In this document: piece after piece, positions 15,180 to 23,745 of the stretch
Position numbering within the stretch: the stretch's first letter is position 1
Layout of the letters: every line of letters begins with the position of its first letter
NCBI GenBank assembly: GCA_964467345.1
Contig: CAYXPY010000001.1
Coordinates: forward strand, 62,001-126,000
Origin: SM1-50 sp964467345
GTDB lineage: Archaea; Thermoplasmatota; E2; DHVEG-1
Length of the DNA stretch: 64,000 bases
Reading direction: 5' to 3'
Notes under the pieces: generated by a model
The model's database searches: none
The model's input: only the letters and a program-made list of their open reading frames with translations
What the model was told of the DNA's origin: nothing
Program-made: the position numbers and the translations under genes

Positions 15180-16166
15180 TTACGAAACAAGAAGGTTTCC
15201 TTGTTCGTAGCGTTTCGTGAGTTTATGCAGCATATCCTTAGTCATGTCGGCAAGTTTGTATTTCGGTTTCCAACCCCATTCTTTCCGAGCAGCGCTATCA
15301 TCAATAGAGCGAGGCCAAGAGTCAGCAATCGCTTGTCGGAAATCTGGTTTGTAGTCACAGGTGAACTCAGGGATATGCTTTATGATTTCGTGAACAAGCT
15401 CCTCAGCAGAAAAACTCATCGAGGCAAAATTGAAATCACAATGATGTTTTAGTTTTAAAACATCGGCATCCATAAGGTCAAGGGTTCCCTTTAAACAATC
15501 AGGCATATACATCATCGGAAGGGCGGTATCTGCCCTCAGGAAACAAGTATATTTTTTCTGTTTAATCGCTTCATAGAAGATTTCCACAGCATAATCGGTC
15601 GTTCCCCCACCAGGGAGCGTCTCACTGCTGATGATACCTGGATAACGTATTCCACGGACATCAAGGTTAAATCGTTTGACATAATAATCCCCAAGCAGTT
15701 CCCCAGCAACCTTGGTCACCCCATACATTGTTTTTGGTTTTAAGATGGTCTCCTGAGGGGTGTTATCCCGAGGGGTTTCCGGGCCGAACACTGCGATAGA
15801 GCTTGGGACAAATACCCGAACCATGCAATGTTCCCTGGCGACCTCTAACACATTATACAACCCATTGATATTAACGTCCCAACACAAAAGAGGTTTTTCC
15901 TCTCCAACTGCTGAAAGAATCGCAGCCATGTTATAAATCGTGTCGATATCATAGTCCTGTACAACCTTCTCAATAGTCTCTCGCTTACAGATGTCAATGT
16001 ATTCAAAAGGACCTGAGTTAAGAAGCTCGCCACTTGGTTTGGTTTTTCGTCCAGTTGCAAGAACGTTGTCGTTTCCAAATTTTTTCCGGAGCATCGTCGT
16101 AAGTTCCGATCCGATTTGACCGACGGCACCGGTCACCAGAATCTTTTTCATCCGTTGTTGTGTCAT
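15180..16166 (-). CDS. L-threonine 3-dehydrogenase, SDR (epimerase-like) type
   Basis: An extended SDR fold is evident: the NAD-binding motif is GAVGQIGSEL, the downstream AAILSAVGEEKP follows, and the catalytic YGVTK (Tyr-x-x-x-Lys) is present. GGGTTDYAVEIFYEA and LPMMYMPDCLKGTLDLM are diagnostic for SDR-type threonine dehydrogenases, as found in Thermoplasma and Flavobacterium. They oxidise threonine to 2-amino-3-oxobutyrate. The likely start is ATG at 16166 or 16151 (MKKILVTG). An A-rich tract at 15154-15178, T-rich on the minus strand, follows the stop. Confidence 0.88.
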   Translation of the reverse strand: MTQQRMKKILVTGAVGQIGSELTTMLRKKFGNDNVLATGRKTKPSGELLNSGPFEYIDICKRETIEKVVQDYDIDTIYNMAAILSAVGEEKPLLCWDVNINGLYNVLEVAREHCMVRVFVPSSIAVFGPETPRDNTPQETILKPKTMYGVTKVAGELLGDYYVKRFNLDVRGIRYPGIISSETLPGGGTTDYAVEIFYEAIKQKKYTCFLRADTALPMMYMPDCLKGTLDLMDADVLKLKHHCDFNFASMSFSAEELVHEIIKHIPEFTCDYKPDFRQAIADSWPRSIDDSAARKEWGWKPKYKLADMTKDMLHKLTKRYEQGNLLVS

Positions 16167-16224
16167 AGCACTTAAACCCCCAAATTGTTTTCGTTCTCAG
16201 GTATCATGATTTCGTATAGATACT

Positions 16225-19200
16225 TTACTGTTCACCAGTGTATTCTATATCCCCTGAAATCCCTTCTAATCTCTTTGGAGGGCCTGGATGGATGATATAC
16301 CCTTTTCGCTTTTTCCGCCATTTCCCCCATTGGGCAAGCACGAGGGGGAGGATCAAAATAGAAGAGGTAAACGTATAGATAAGCGTGAGGGCTGTGATAA
16401 TACCAAACTGTTGTTGTGGGGGAATCGGTGCAAAGGCAAGGATACCAAATCCAAACATTGAGGACAGTGCAGCTATAAGAATCGCACTTCCCGTTCGGGA
16501 AATCGTCTCAGTTACTGCCCGTGATACATCCCCAGTTTGATCTGCAACAAAGCGGAATCGTTCCGTGATATAACAAGCATAATCGATACCAACGCCAATG
16601 GTGATACTAGTGACTGTGATGGTCAAGATGTTCAACGTATATCCAATAAAATACATGCTTCCTAGGACCCAGATGATTGAAAGGGTCACTGGAATCATCG
16701 CAATCAGACCAAGCACGGGGCTGCGATAAATCAAGGACAACATAATCGCAGCAAGGATAAAACAAATACCAGTTGAAAGGATCTGGCTTTCAGTCATGTT
16801 TTTCAGAATAGATAAGGTGATAAGCAGATTACCGGTAGCAATGGAAGTGACATCCCCATAATCTGCAAGATTATCATTTAACTCTTGTTTCAGTTGTTCA
16901 AACTTTTTTGTCATATCATCGCTACTTTGGCCAAGATCGATATAGATACGAATAATTGTGGCAGTATATTCATTTCCTTCCTTATGGAGAAGGCCCGATA
17001 CCTGCATGCTATATTGAGTGCTTTTTACGAGATAATCATAGGTCTTCTGTACATCGGCATCGGTTCTCGGAATCCCCGTTGTTTCAGCGATGTTTAGGAA
17101 ATCGTACAGAGAATGGTTATTTGTGACAGCATGTTGGATAATGGTGTAAATGCTTTCCGTTTTTGTACTTCCGTCTGGTCGCCTTGCGACAAAATGGTCA
17201 TCAACCATCTTTTCATGTGATGAGCGAAGACCTTCTAGTAATTGTACAGTTGCCACGTCCCCTTCAATAAGTATGTATTCTTGGTCCTGGCTTGAGAACG
17301 GAAAATCTTCACCAATCTTGGAAAAGAGCTGTAGCGCTTGATTATCCTGCGGGATAAACTGATCCATACTAAAGCCAGTTTTCAATTGAGTAACTGCAGA
17401 ACCCATTATAAGACAAATAAGGATGGTTACCAAGAAAACCTTTTTCTGATGAAGCAAGAGCTTTTGCGCAATCCTTCCCATGACCGTGGTCATTGAAACT
17501 GTGTTACGTTTCGAATATCTAATGGTTGATGGTTTTCTTCTGTCAATGATGTAACGTAGAGAAACCAACAGTGTCATCGTGATAATGAAGGTGTAACTAA
17601 TGCCTACTGCAAGGAAGATACCAAAATCTCTTACGGGTGGAAGCGTCGCACTCAGGAAAGAAAGAAACGCAACAAACGTAGTGAACCATGCCAGGAAAAT
17701 CGCGACTCCAACTTCTTTAATTGAGAGACGGATTGCCTCTGCTGGTGTTCGACCTTTTTCCCGCTCGGTTCGATAGTTGAACAATATGTTAACTGAATAT
17801 TCGACGCCTAAACCGATATTGAGCGGTAGAAGGGCTACTGCGATGATGTTAAAAGATATCCCCAGCAGAGCCATTGTGCCAAAAAGCCAAATACTGGAAA
17901 AAGCAAATACGATAATAGGAAGAATGAAATACGATGGTTTTCTAAATGCAATAAAAAGAATACAGAGAATGATAACAAAAATCGCTGGTCCAATAAGCGT
18001 CATAGACTCCATAGCAACATCATTTATCTGTGTGCTTACAATGCCTTCCCCTGTTGCTTGAATGGAGATACTAGTATACTGTTCATCCAGGCTATTGATT
18101 TTACTTATGATGTTTTCATTAACCTTTGAAAGTGTGTCCGCATCACTTCCGTGATAGTTTAAATAAAGAATAAAAAGACTGGCTTGAGCGGACTTTGTCT
18201 CTGAATAATCCGTAGATATAAACGATAATGCATTCACCCTCAAATCATTGAACAAATACGGTATCAGGGGATACACTGTGGTTGAAACCCCAGTATCGGG
18301 TGCTCTATCAGTCATAGTCCAGAGCGTCTGAATAGCGGTTAGTGAATAAGTAGAAGGGAAAAGATCCATCCCGTCCATATTCTCGGTCAAACCAGAAAAT
18401 TCAAACAAATCGATGCCATATCTTTGCAGTATACGTGAGAAAAGCGGGCCAAGAAATCGTCTTGATTGGAGACGTTGTAAACGATCAAATAAATAACTCG
18501 TATTGACTACAACGCGTCCCCCCGGTCGGTTCAGGACGGGGGGTTGATAATAACGAACTCCTGCAGAAAAATTCGACAATTTTACAGGAAGCTCAAATGA
18601 CCCGACTCGCAGGGAGATACCGTACTGTCTGAGTTCTTGCCGGGAGACGGTGATATGTATTTGATTTGTGACGGTATCAAAGGTCACGTTCCCTGTCTTA
18701 AGTTTCAGTGGAAAAAACATCTCTTGTCCAGGAGGTCTTACCCAGAGGTATGCAGCTGCGGTATAGGAATTCAATTGGTGGTTTCGGATATTTTGTAGAA
18801 GAGCCCGAATATTTCCAAGCAGTGTATTACCGATTTCCCAGACCGGAACCGTCGGTTCGATTCTTGCAGTAATCTGATATCCTATATTGTATTCTGGAGG
18901 AAGTAAAAGGTTTTTAAAATCTAGGAACCATTCCATCGTGCTAACTCGAGAGAATGGCGGTTTTAACGGTGAATGAAAATCTGATAAGGAATATACCTCT
19001 AACGAAAAAGTCAGTGTTGTATTATCTTTCAGGATATAGCAGTTTTTTATATCAGCACTTTCAACTGATTTTTTATTAGCACGGAGAAAAGATCGCTGAT
19101 AGTCAACTTGTTCGTTTGGATCATCTGTTTGAAATAGAGATATTCTGCCAGACGGTGGTTCGTTGAGCAGATCAGTAATAGCGGTCTGAAGTTGCTCATC

Positions 19201-19581
19201 GCTGCAGTTCTCGACGGTTTTATTAAATTCCAGTTGACAGACCGGGTCAAGAAAGGTAAAAAGGGATATCGTGCTGTTTACTTCGGGCATCCGTCGTAGT
19301 TCTTTTTCAAGTTCATATTGATCTCGAAGTGCTTGCACGCTGATGACACTGTTAGTTTGTTCCTTTTCAACATAAAGAATGATTGTTTGTGCACTCATAC
19401 CAAAATAGTCAGAGATACGTTCATTTGCCTTTACTTGTTCATTGTCAGGCGCGAAATCCTCAAAATTAGTCTTGAAAGTCAACGAGGGGATGAAAAGGGA
19501 AAAGACAATGGTTATCAGTAGAATTATTCCGACGACAAGCCAGGGTCTTTTTTCTATGATTCTACCGAATCGGTCTAGCAT
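16225..19581 (-). CDS. RND superfamily MMPL/HAE3-type transporter
   Basis: The 1118-aa protein has the duplicated RND layout. TM1 is near residues 15-33 and is followed by a long external domain (about 35-525). A five-helix bundle with sterol-sensing/MMPL character (about 530-690) comes next. Then TM7 (about 720-738), a second external domain and a second five-helix bundle (about 930-1090) follow. NIGLGVEYSVNILFNYRTER and TIGVGIDYACYITERF carry the central TM4/TM10 acidic residues used for proton coupling. Related HAE3 proteins export lipids, hopanoids or hydrophobic compounds. The first external domain is unusually large. Substrate is unknown. Confidence 0.87.
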   Translation of the reverse strand: MLDRFGRIIEKRPWLVVGIILLITIVFSLFIPSLTFKTNFEDFAPDNEQVKANERISDYFGMSAQTIILYVEKEQTNSVISVQALRDQYELEKELRRMPEVNSTISLFTFLDPVCQLEFNKTVENCSDEQLQTAITDLLNEPPSGRISLFQTDDPNEQVDYQRSFLRANKKSVESADIKNCYILKDNTTLTFSLEVYSLSDFHSPLKPPFSRVSTMEWFLDFKNLLLPPEYNIGYQITARIEPTVPVWEIGNTLLGNIRALLQNIRNHQLNSYTAAAYLWVRPPGQEMFFPLKLKTGNVTFDTVTNQIHITVSRQELRQYGISLRVGSFELPVKLSNFSAGVRYYQPPVLNRPGGRVVVNTSYLFDRLQRLQSRRFLGPLFSRILQRYGIDLFEFSGLTENMDGMDLFPSTYSLTAIQTLWTMTDRAPDTGVSTTVYPLIPYLFNDLRVNALSFISTDYSETKSAQASLFILYLNYHGSDADTLSKVNENIISKINSLDEQYTSISIQATGEGIVSTQINDVAMESMTLIGPAIFVIILCILFIAFRKPSYFILPIIVFAFSSIWLFGTMALLGISFNIIAVALLPLNIGLGVEYSVNILFNYRTEREKGRTPAEAIRLSIKEVGVAIFLAWFTTFVAFLSFLSATLPPVRDFGIFLAVGISYTFIITMTLLVSLRYIIDRRKPSTIRYSKRNTVSMTTVMGRIAQKLLLHQKKVFLVTILICLIMGSAVTQLKTGFSMDQFIPQDNQALQLFSKIGEDFPFSSQDQEYILIEGDVATVQLLEGLRSSHEKMVDDHFVARRPDGSTKTESIYTIIQHAVTNNHSLYDFLNIAETTGIPRTDADVQKTYDYLVKSTQYSMQVSGLLHKEGNEYTATIIRIYIDLGQSSDDMTKKFEQLKQELNDNLADYGDVTSIATGNLLITLSILKNMTESQILSTGICFILAAIMLSLIYRSPVLGLIAMIPVTLSIIWVLGSMYFIGYTLNILTITVTSITIGVGIDYACYITERFRFVADQTGDVSRAVTETISRTGSAILIAALSSMFGFGILAFAPIPPQQQFGIITALTLIYTFTSSILILPLVLAQWGKWRKKRKGYIIHPGPPKRLEGISGDIEYTGEQ

Positions 19582-19790
19582 GAGTCCTATCTTCCTGCGT
19601 AGCTGTAAAATATTCTATGTTTGAGACGATGATCCATTGTATATATTGTCTGTATCGCCTTATCATTATATTAAAAATTTAATATATTAATATTGTTATT
19701 TGGCTGATTACATCACAAGACTCCCCTAGATATACAAAGGAAATTTAAAGCTATGTCCGCCCGTTAGGAAAAGAAGAGTATACCCTTGAT

Positions 19791-20705
19791 TTAAAATCGA
19801 TGATTGAGTCCTGCCTCCTTAAGGAGAACAGGGATGATTTCTTCCCAGAACAAGGCAGTGACATGGATTCCGTGAATCCCAGAGAGATCTCTGAGCTCAC
19901 AGATGGTTTCTAATGCGATTTGATATCCTTCTTTTGCCGGATCAATAGCATTCTTAATTCTCATGTACACCTTATCAGGAACATCGGTGCCAGGAACATG
20001 AAATTTCATCCGCTCCGCCATTTTTACGGATTTTAATGGAGTGACACCTGCAAGGATATGGACCTTCTTATCAAGGCCTTCTGACCGTACATCATCTATC
20101 CATTTTGAAAACTTCTCAATATTAAAAACACTCTGTGTTTGAATGAATTCAGCCCCGGCATCAACTTTTTTTCGTAAACGATCAACCTGAAACTCATACG
20201 GATCGGCATAGGGGTTCGCTGCAGCCCCAAGAAACACACAGGGTCGTTGTGTCAGTAATGGGTCCCCACTTTGAAAAACCCCCTTGTCTCTCATGTTTTT
20301 TATGATTTGAAGAAGCTGTATGGAATCAACATCAAAAACCCCTTTGGCAGCAGGATGGTTGCCAAACGATTGATGATCACCGGTAAGACACAGAATGTTT
20401 CGAACACCAAGGGCAGCAGCCCCAAGAACGTCACTTTGTAGCGCGATTCGATTTCTATCACGACAGGTTATCTGCATGATCGGTTCGAGGTTCATCTGCA
20501 TAAGGATGACACAGCTTGCTAGGCTCGACATCCGAACAACCGCTGTTTGATTGTCCGTAACATTAAATGCATCTGCACACCCTCCGACAAGATGAGCCTT
20601 CTCTTGAATTTTTTTCGCATCAGCTCCCTTTGGCGGTCCAATCTCTGCTGTTATCGCAAAACGACCCTGGGAGAGCACCTGTTCAAAATTACTTCGGAAG
20701 CCCAC
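19791..20705 (-). CDS. metF: Methylenetetrahydrofolate reductase MetF
   Basis: The 304-aa TIM-barrel flavoprotein has the MetF signatures ITAEIGPPKGAD, ADAFNVTDNQ, CRDRNRIALQSDVLGA, LCLTGDH and QTQSVFNIEKF. It interconverts methylene- and methyl-tetrahydrofolate. It begins with GTG at 20705, overlapping the end of metV by 17 bases. The MetV-MetF pairing is the form known from acetogens, where it serves the methyl branch of the Wood-Ljungdahl pathway. A methionine-synthesis role is an alternative. Confidence 0.92.
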   Translation of the reverse strand: MGFRSNFEQVLSQGRFAITAEIGPPKGADAKKIQEKAHLVGGCADAFNVTDNQTAVVRMSSLASCVILMQMNLEPIMQITCRDRNRIALQSDVLGAAALGVRNILCLTGDHQSFGNHPAAKGVFDVDSIQLLQIIKNMRDKGVFQSGDPLLTQRPCVFLGAAANPYADPYEFQVDRLRKKVDAGAEFIQTQSVFNIEKFSKWIDDVRSEGLDKKVHILAGVTPLKSVKMAERMKFHVPGTDVPDKVYMRIKNAIDPAKEGYQIALETICELRDLSGIHGIHVTALFWEEIIPVLLKEAGLNHRF

Positions 20706-21345
20706 AGTTAATACTCCGTTTAAACTCCATTTCTTTTGACCAATCCTTTGGTTTCTGGATTTCAGCTAAACTCTTCAGGTTTCCTTGTTTTTTTAGTTGT
20801 TTATAAATTAGATCCCAGATGCATTCGAGATCTGAATTAATCTCACATTTTCCATTGGAAGATCCACCACAAGGACCATTTAGCATGGATTTTGGACAAC
20901 GGGCCACAGGGCAAAACCCTGCAAAGTCGTCAACGAGGCATTCACCGCAGAGCATGCATCGTTTGTCAAATTCGTTCAACCGGGTAATCTCACCTAAAAA
21001 TACTGTATTCGTTCCAGCAATCACTTCTTTCCCGGATAAAATCTCAGATACCGTTTGCACACCATTTCCACAAGCAAGAACAAGTATCTTTGCTGATTTG
21101 CCAAGCTCAGTTTCATACCTTTTAAGCAGGCGTTTATCGTTCAGGAGATGGCATGCTGGTTCAAGTATCACCCAGCCTGTTACAGGGACATTGTTTTTTA
21201 GCAGCAAGTCCTTTATTGATAATATCTCCTCTTGGCTTCCAGTATGACAGATGGTTGCACATTCACTACATCCTACAAGAAACACGGGTTGTGAATCAAT
21301 CCGACGAAGAAGTTCGATGAAATCCTTTTGTTTTGTGATAATCAT
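20689..21345 (-). CDS. metV: MetV-like methylenetetrahydrofolate reductase C-terminal domain protein
   Basis: The 218-aa protein matches the MTHFR_C family. Cys motifs are GCSECATICHTG near residue 25, CMLCGECLVDD near residue 131 and CPVARCPKSMLNGPCGG with GKC around residues 145-168. In acetogen MetFV complexes the partner carries iron-sulfur and zinc sites and passes electrons to MetF. Here it immediately precedes and overlaps metF, so a complex is likely. An uncharged hydrophobic stretch is absent, consistent with a cytoplasmic protein. Confidence 0.85.
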   Translation of the reverse strand: MIITKQKDFIELLRRIDSQPVFLVGCSECATICHTGSQEEILSIKDLLLKNNVPVTGWVILEPACHLLNDKRLLKRYETELGKSAKILVLACGNGVQTVSEILSGKEVIAGTNTVFLGEITRLNEFDKRCMLCGECLVDDFAGFCPVARCPKSMLNGPCGGSSNGKCEINSDLECIWDLIYKQLKKQGNLKSLAEIQKPKDWSKEMEFKRSINCGLPK

Positions 21346-21464
21346 TAGTTATCAAAATAGGTAACTCATTAATAAGAATTTGTTTTTCAAATTAAAAAAG
21401 AATTAAGACAAAATGAAAAAAAAGATTATTAAGTACAAGAGGTTTACCTGAAATCGAGAAACTC

Positions 21465-21794
21465 ATGGAGAGAACGATTGTACAATTTATGATTGAAAAC
21501 ATTTTTCTTTTTCTACCGATAGGTATCGCAGGAGTCGTTGCTACAGCGATTCTTATATTTCTACCGAAGAAAGAGATAAGTCCTCAACAAGAAAAAACTA
21601 CATCAGACATCATCACTCTTTTGGGCATTCGATTCGATTTGTATTTCGTAGTGTATCTTTTTATTTGGATTTCAATCATTATTATTGGACTGCTCTCAGA
21701 CTACATACTCCCTACCCTCATTGGCGGTGTTATCGCTGCTCTCCCGCTTATTCTGTTACAGCTATTAAAACTAAAAAAATCAAAGGAGCCATAA
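21465..21794 (+). CDS. Small membrane protein at head of carotenoid-like cluster
   Basis: The 109-aa protein has about three transmembrane helices (residues 11-34, 54-78 and 80-100). I recognise no family. It starts the plus-strand gene run and lies 4 bases before the CruF-like gene, so the two are probably co-translated and may work together. Confidence 0.6.
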   Translation: MERTIVQFMIENIFLFLPIGIAGVVATAILIFLPKKEISPQQEKTTSDIITLLGIRFDLYFVVYLFIWISIIIIGLLSDYILPTLIGGVIAALPLILLQLLKLKKSKEP

Positions 21795-21798
21795 CGAC

Positions 21799-22476
21799 AT
21801 GTTTTTCATAGAAATTAACCAGAATTTTGGTGAACAAACAACGCTTCTTGCTCCTTTCATTTTTGTAATCGCTGTCACATGGATCGTCCTTGTCATCTAT
21901 TCCTACAAGAAATATGGGACTAAAATGACTTTGATGTATTTCTTACCAATAATCATTGCTACGTTTATGATTGAATCCGCAGGTGTCGCAAGTGGGAGAT
22001 ATTACTATCCAGGGTATATTCTGTATCTTTCGATTGTTGGTGGTGGTGTTCCTTTAATCATCATACTAGCATGGAGCGTAAATCTATTCTTATTTATGAA
22101 TTTGGGAAGACACTTCATCTCAAAAGTATATACAAAACGTAATTTAGTGCAGATTATTTTTATTTCAGCAACGGCGGGGTTATTCGGTGTGTGTTTAGAT
22201 TTACTCGAGGACCCTCTAGCTCATTATAACAACTGGTGGATATGGGAAACCTCGTTAGAAGGAATCAAATATTTTGATGTTCCGATTCTCAATTTTATCG
22301 GTTGGTTTATGTTGATTTTTTTTATGTCTATTGCTACGTTGTTAATCGAACGATCGAAATTTTCAGAGAACAGAAAGGTCCTCCTTTCAATATCATCATT
22401 GGCAATAACTGGGGGGGTTATTTTTGTCGTCCATGGTGCTATTGTAAAATTGTTTGAATTTATCGGTCTTTCTTAA
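21799..22476 (+). CDS. CruF-like carotenoid biosynthesis membrane protein (DUF422 family)
   Basis: The 225-aa protein has about seven transmembrane helices. Conserved features of the CruF/DUF422 family are visible: MIESAGVASGRYYYPGYI, GVPLIIILAW, LDLLEDPLA with NNWWIWE, and a closing YFDVPILNFIGWF. In haloarchaea CruF is bisanhydrobacterioruberin hydratase, adding water to C50 carotenoid ends. In bacteria it is a gamma-carotene 1',2'-hydratase. The UbiA and CrtI-like genes just downstream support a carotenoid role. The sequence alone does not prove the exact substrate. Confidence 0.72.
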   Translation: MFFIEINQNFGEQTTLLAPFIFVIAVTWIVLVIYSYKKYGTKMTLMYFLPIIIATFMIESAGVASGRYYYPGYILYLSIVGGGVPLIIILAWSVNLFLFMNLGRHFISKVYTKRNLVQIIFISATAGLFGVCLDLLEDPLAHYNNWWIWETSLEGIKYFDVPILNFIGWFMLIFFMSIATLLIERSKFSENRKVLLSISSLAITGGVIFVVHGAIVKLFEFIGLS

Positions 22477-22490
22477 AAAAATCCCCCTAC

Positions 22491-22497
22491 TTATAAA
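22491..22497 (+). promoter_or_regulatory. TATA box before the lycopene-elongase-like UbiA gene
   Basis: TTATAAA lies about 40 bases before ATG 22537 (about 31 before TTG 22528). It suggests a separate promoter after the CruF-like gene. Confidence 0.4.
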
Positions 22498-22536
22498 CCA
22501 TTAAAGTAATAAAGTAAATCCTGATTATTGGATGAC

Positions 22537-23472
22537 ATGGGTTTAAGGACCTTAACGATTGCCTGGATACGAATGATACGTCCTCCGATACTTTTTCTCT
22601 GTTGTTTTGGAGCGGTCGTCAGTGCATTAAATTGTGCAATATTTATGAATGAGAGTTTATCCTATGTTCAAATCCTCTTTTTGATACTTGCACCAGCATT
22701 CCTTTCCACAGGAACAATGTTTCACAATGACATTACAGATTTGGAGTCTGATAAAATCAATAGACCAAAGAAACCGGTTCCTTCGGGACTATTGAAAGAA
22801 AAAACAGTATATTACACAGGGATAGTCCTTATGATTGGATCCATTTTTTTAGGATTGCTGGTGAATTTTTGGGACAAAGGTGAAATCAACTGGCAATGTG
22901 GTGTTCTGACATTCTTTTTGGTTGTTATCGGTCTGTATTATAATTACTATGGAAAACACCATGGACTTGTAGGCCATATGGCTGTTGCGATCGGGGTTGG
23001 TGCCATACCCTATTGGGGTGCACTGGCAGTTTTTCCAAATCAACCCTTGTTGATGTTACCATTGGCCGTAGCCATCTTCTTCCAGGAGACCGGGAGGGAG
23101 ATAATGGTGTGCGCTGGTGATTATATCGGTGATATCAAAGCTGGTTTTAAAACAACCCCTGTACGCCACGGACGAAAACGCTCTATGCAGATTGCTTTGC
23201 TATTTTATCTCTTATTTATCCCGATATTTCCCTTATCCGCCTATGACTGGGCAGGTCTGAATATGCCACAAGTTTTCGGGACTGTCTACCTGATCGGCGG
23301 CTTCATTTTAGCAATATCTTTAGTTACCACTTGGTTATTGACCTACAATGTCGTCATAAACACTGATGATGAAAAAAAGATATGGAAATCGTTCGAGCGA
23401 TACGAAAGAACCGGAACTCGCGTGATGATTATCGTTTTCCAAATTTTTATTCTTCTCGAGGTATTTTACTAA
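22537..23472 (+). CDS. UbiA family prenyltransferase (lycopene elongase LyeJ candidate)
   Basis: This polytopic UbiA protein has Asp-rich motif 1 NDITDLESDKINRPKKPVPS and motif 2 DYIGDIKAGFKTTPVRHG. The gene sits directly after cruF and before the GGR-like and CrtI-like genes. The position matches lyeJ in haloarchaeal bacterioruberin loci, where a UbiA enzyme adds C5 units to lycopene ends. DGGGPS or other UbiA activity is possible. The start is uncertain: ATG at 22537 (MGLRTLTIAWIRMIRPP) or in-frame TTG at 22528. Confidence 0.75.
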   Translation: MGLRTLTIAWIRMIRPPILFLCCFGAVVSALNCAIFMNESLSYVQILFLILAPAFLSTGTMFHNDITDLESDKINRPKKPVPSGLLKEKTVYYTGIVLMIGSIFLGLLVNFWDKGEINWQCGVLTFFLVVIGLYYNYYGKHHGLVGHMAVAIGVGAIPYWGALAVFPNQPLLMLPLAVAIFFQETGREIMVCAGDYIGDIKAGFKTTPVRHGRKRSMQIALLFYLLFIPIFPLSAYDWAGLNMPQVFGTVYLIGGFILAISLVTTWLLTYNVVINTDDEKKIWKSFERYERTGTRVMIIVFQIFILLEVFY

Positions 23473-23528
23473 TCAGAATGCATAGAAATGAGAAAAACCC
23501 TAATATATTTTTACTCAACCACACGTCC

Positions 23529-23717
23529 ATGAACAAATTTTTTGCGTACGCAAAAATATCTCGTATTCCAAGTATTGGTGCTCTAGGGATTGCCCCTGCC
23601 ATATTATTTTCAATTGCTGAAATACCACCCGTAATTCTGTTGATAGGTATCCTTATCATTTGGTATGTTTTATGTACACCATTACTTGGAGAACGAGGAT
23701 TCAAACAAAGTAAGTAA
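23529..23717 (+). pseudogene. 62-aa N-terminal UbiA-like fragment
   Basis: The short ORF encodes MNKFFAYAKISRIPSIGALG followed by two hydrophobic segments and ends at GERGFKQSK. The opening resembles the first helix of UbiA proteins (a basic patch, then R-x-P-S and a hydrophobic helix). It stops before the Asp-rich motif and so cannot be catalytic. A run of 20 A follows at once. It could be a decayed UbiA gene or a real small two-helix protein. No downstream sequence resembling the missing part is visible before the next gene. Confidence 0.4.
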
Positions 23718-23735
23718 AAAAAAAAAAAAAAAAAA
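23716..23735 (+). repeat. A20 homopolymer before the GGR-like gene
   Basis: Twenty consecutive A residues begin at the stop codon of the 62-aa ORF and end 10 bases before the ATG at 23746. GAGGAAA (23736-23742), a possible ribosome-binding site, separates the run from the start codon. The length is almost the same as the A/T tracts at 11972 and 13969. Here the sense-strand run is oligo-A, so it cannot act as a terminator for plus-strand genes. Confidence 0.7.
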
Positions 23736-23745
23736 GAGGAAACTC

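Noticed and set aside
23665..23745. Upstream extension of the GGR-like gene through the A20 tract
   Set aside because: It adds an unnatural poly-lysine segment encoded by the homopolymer. The conserved FAD motif starts right after ATG 23746, and GAGGAAA lies just before it.
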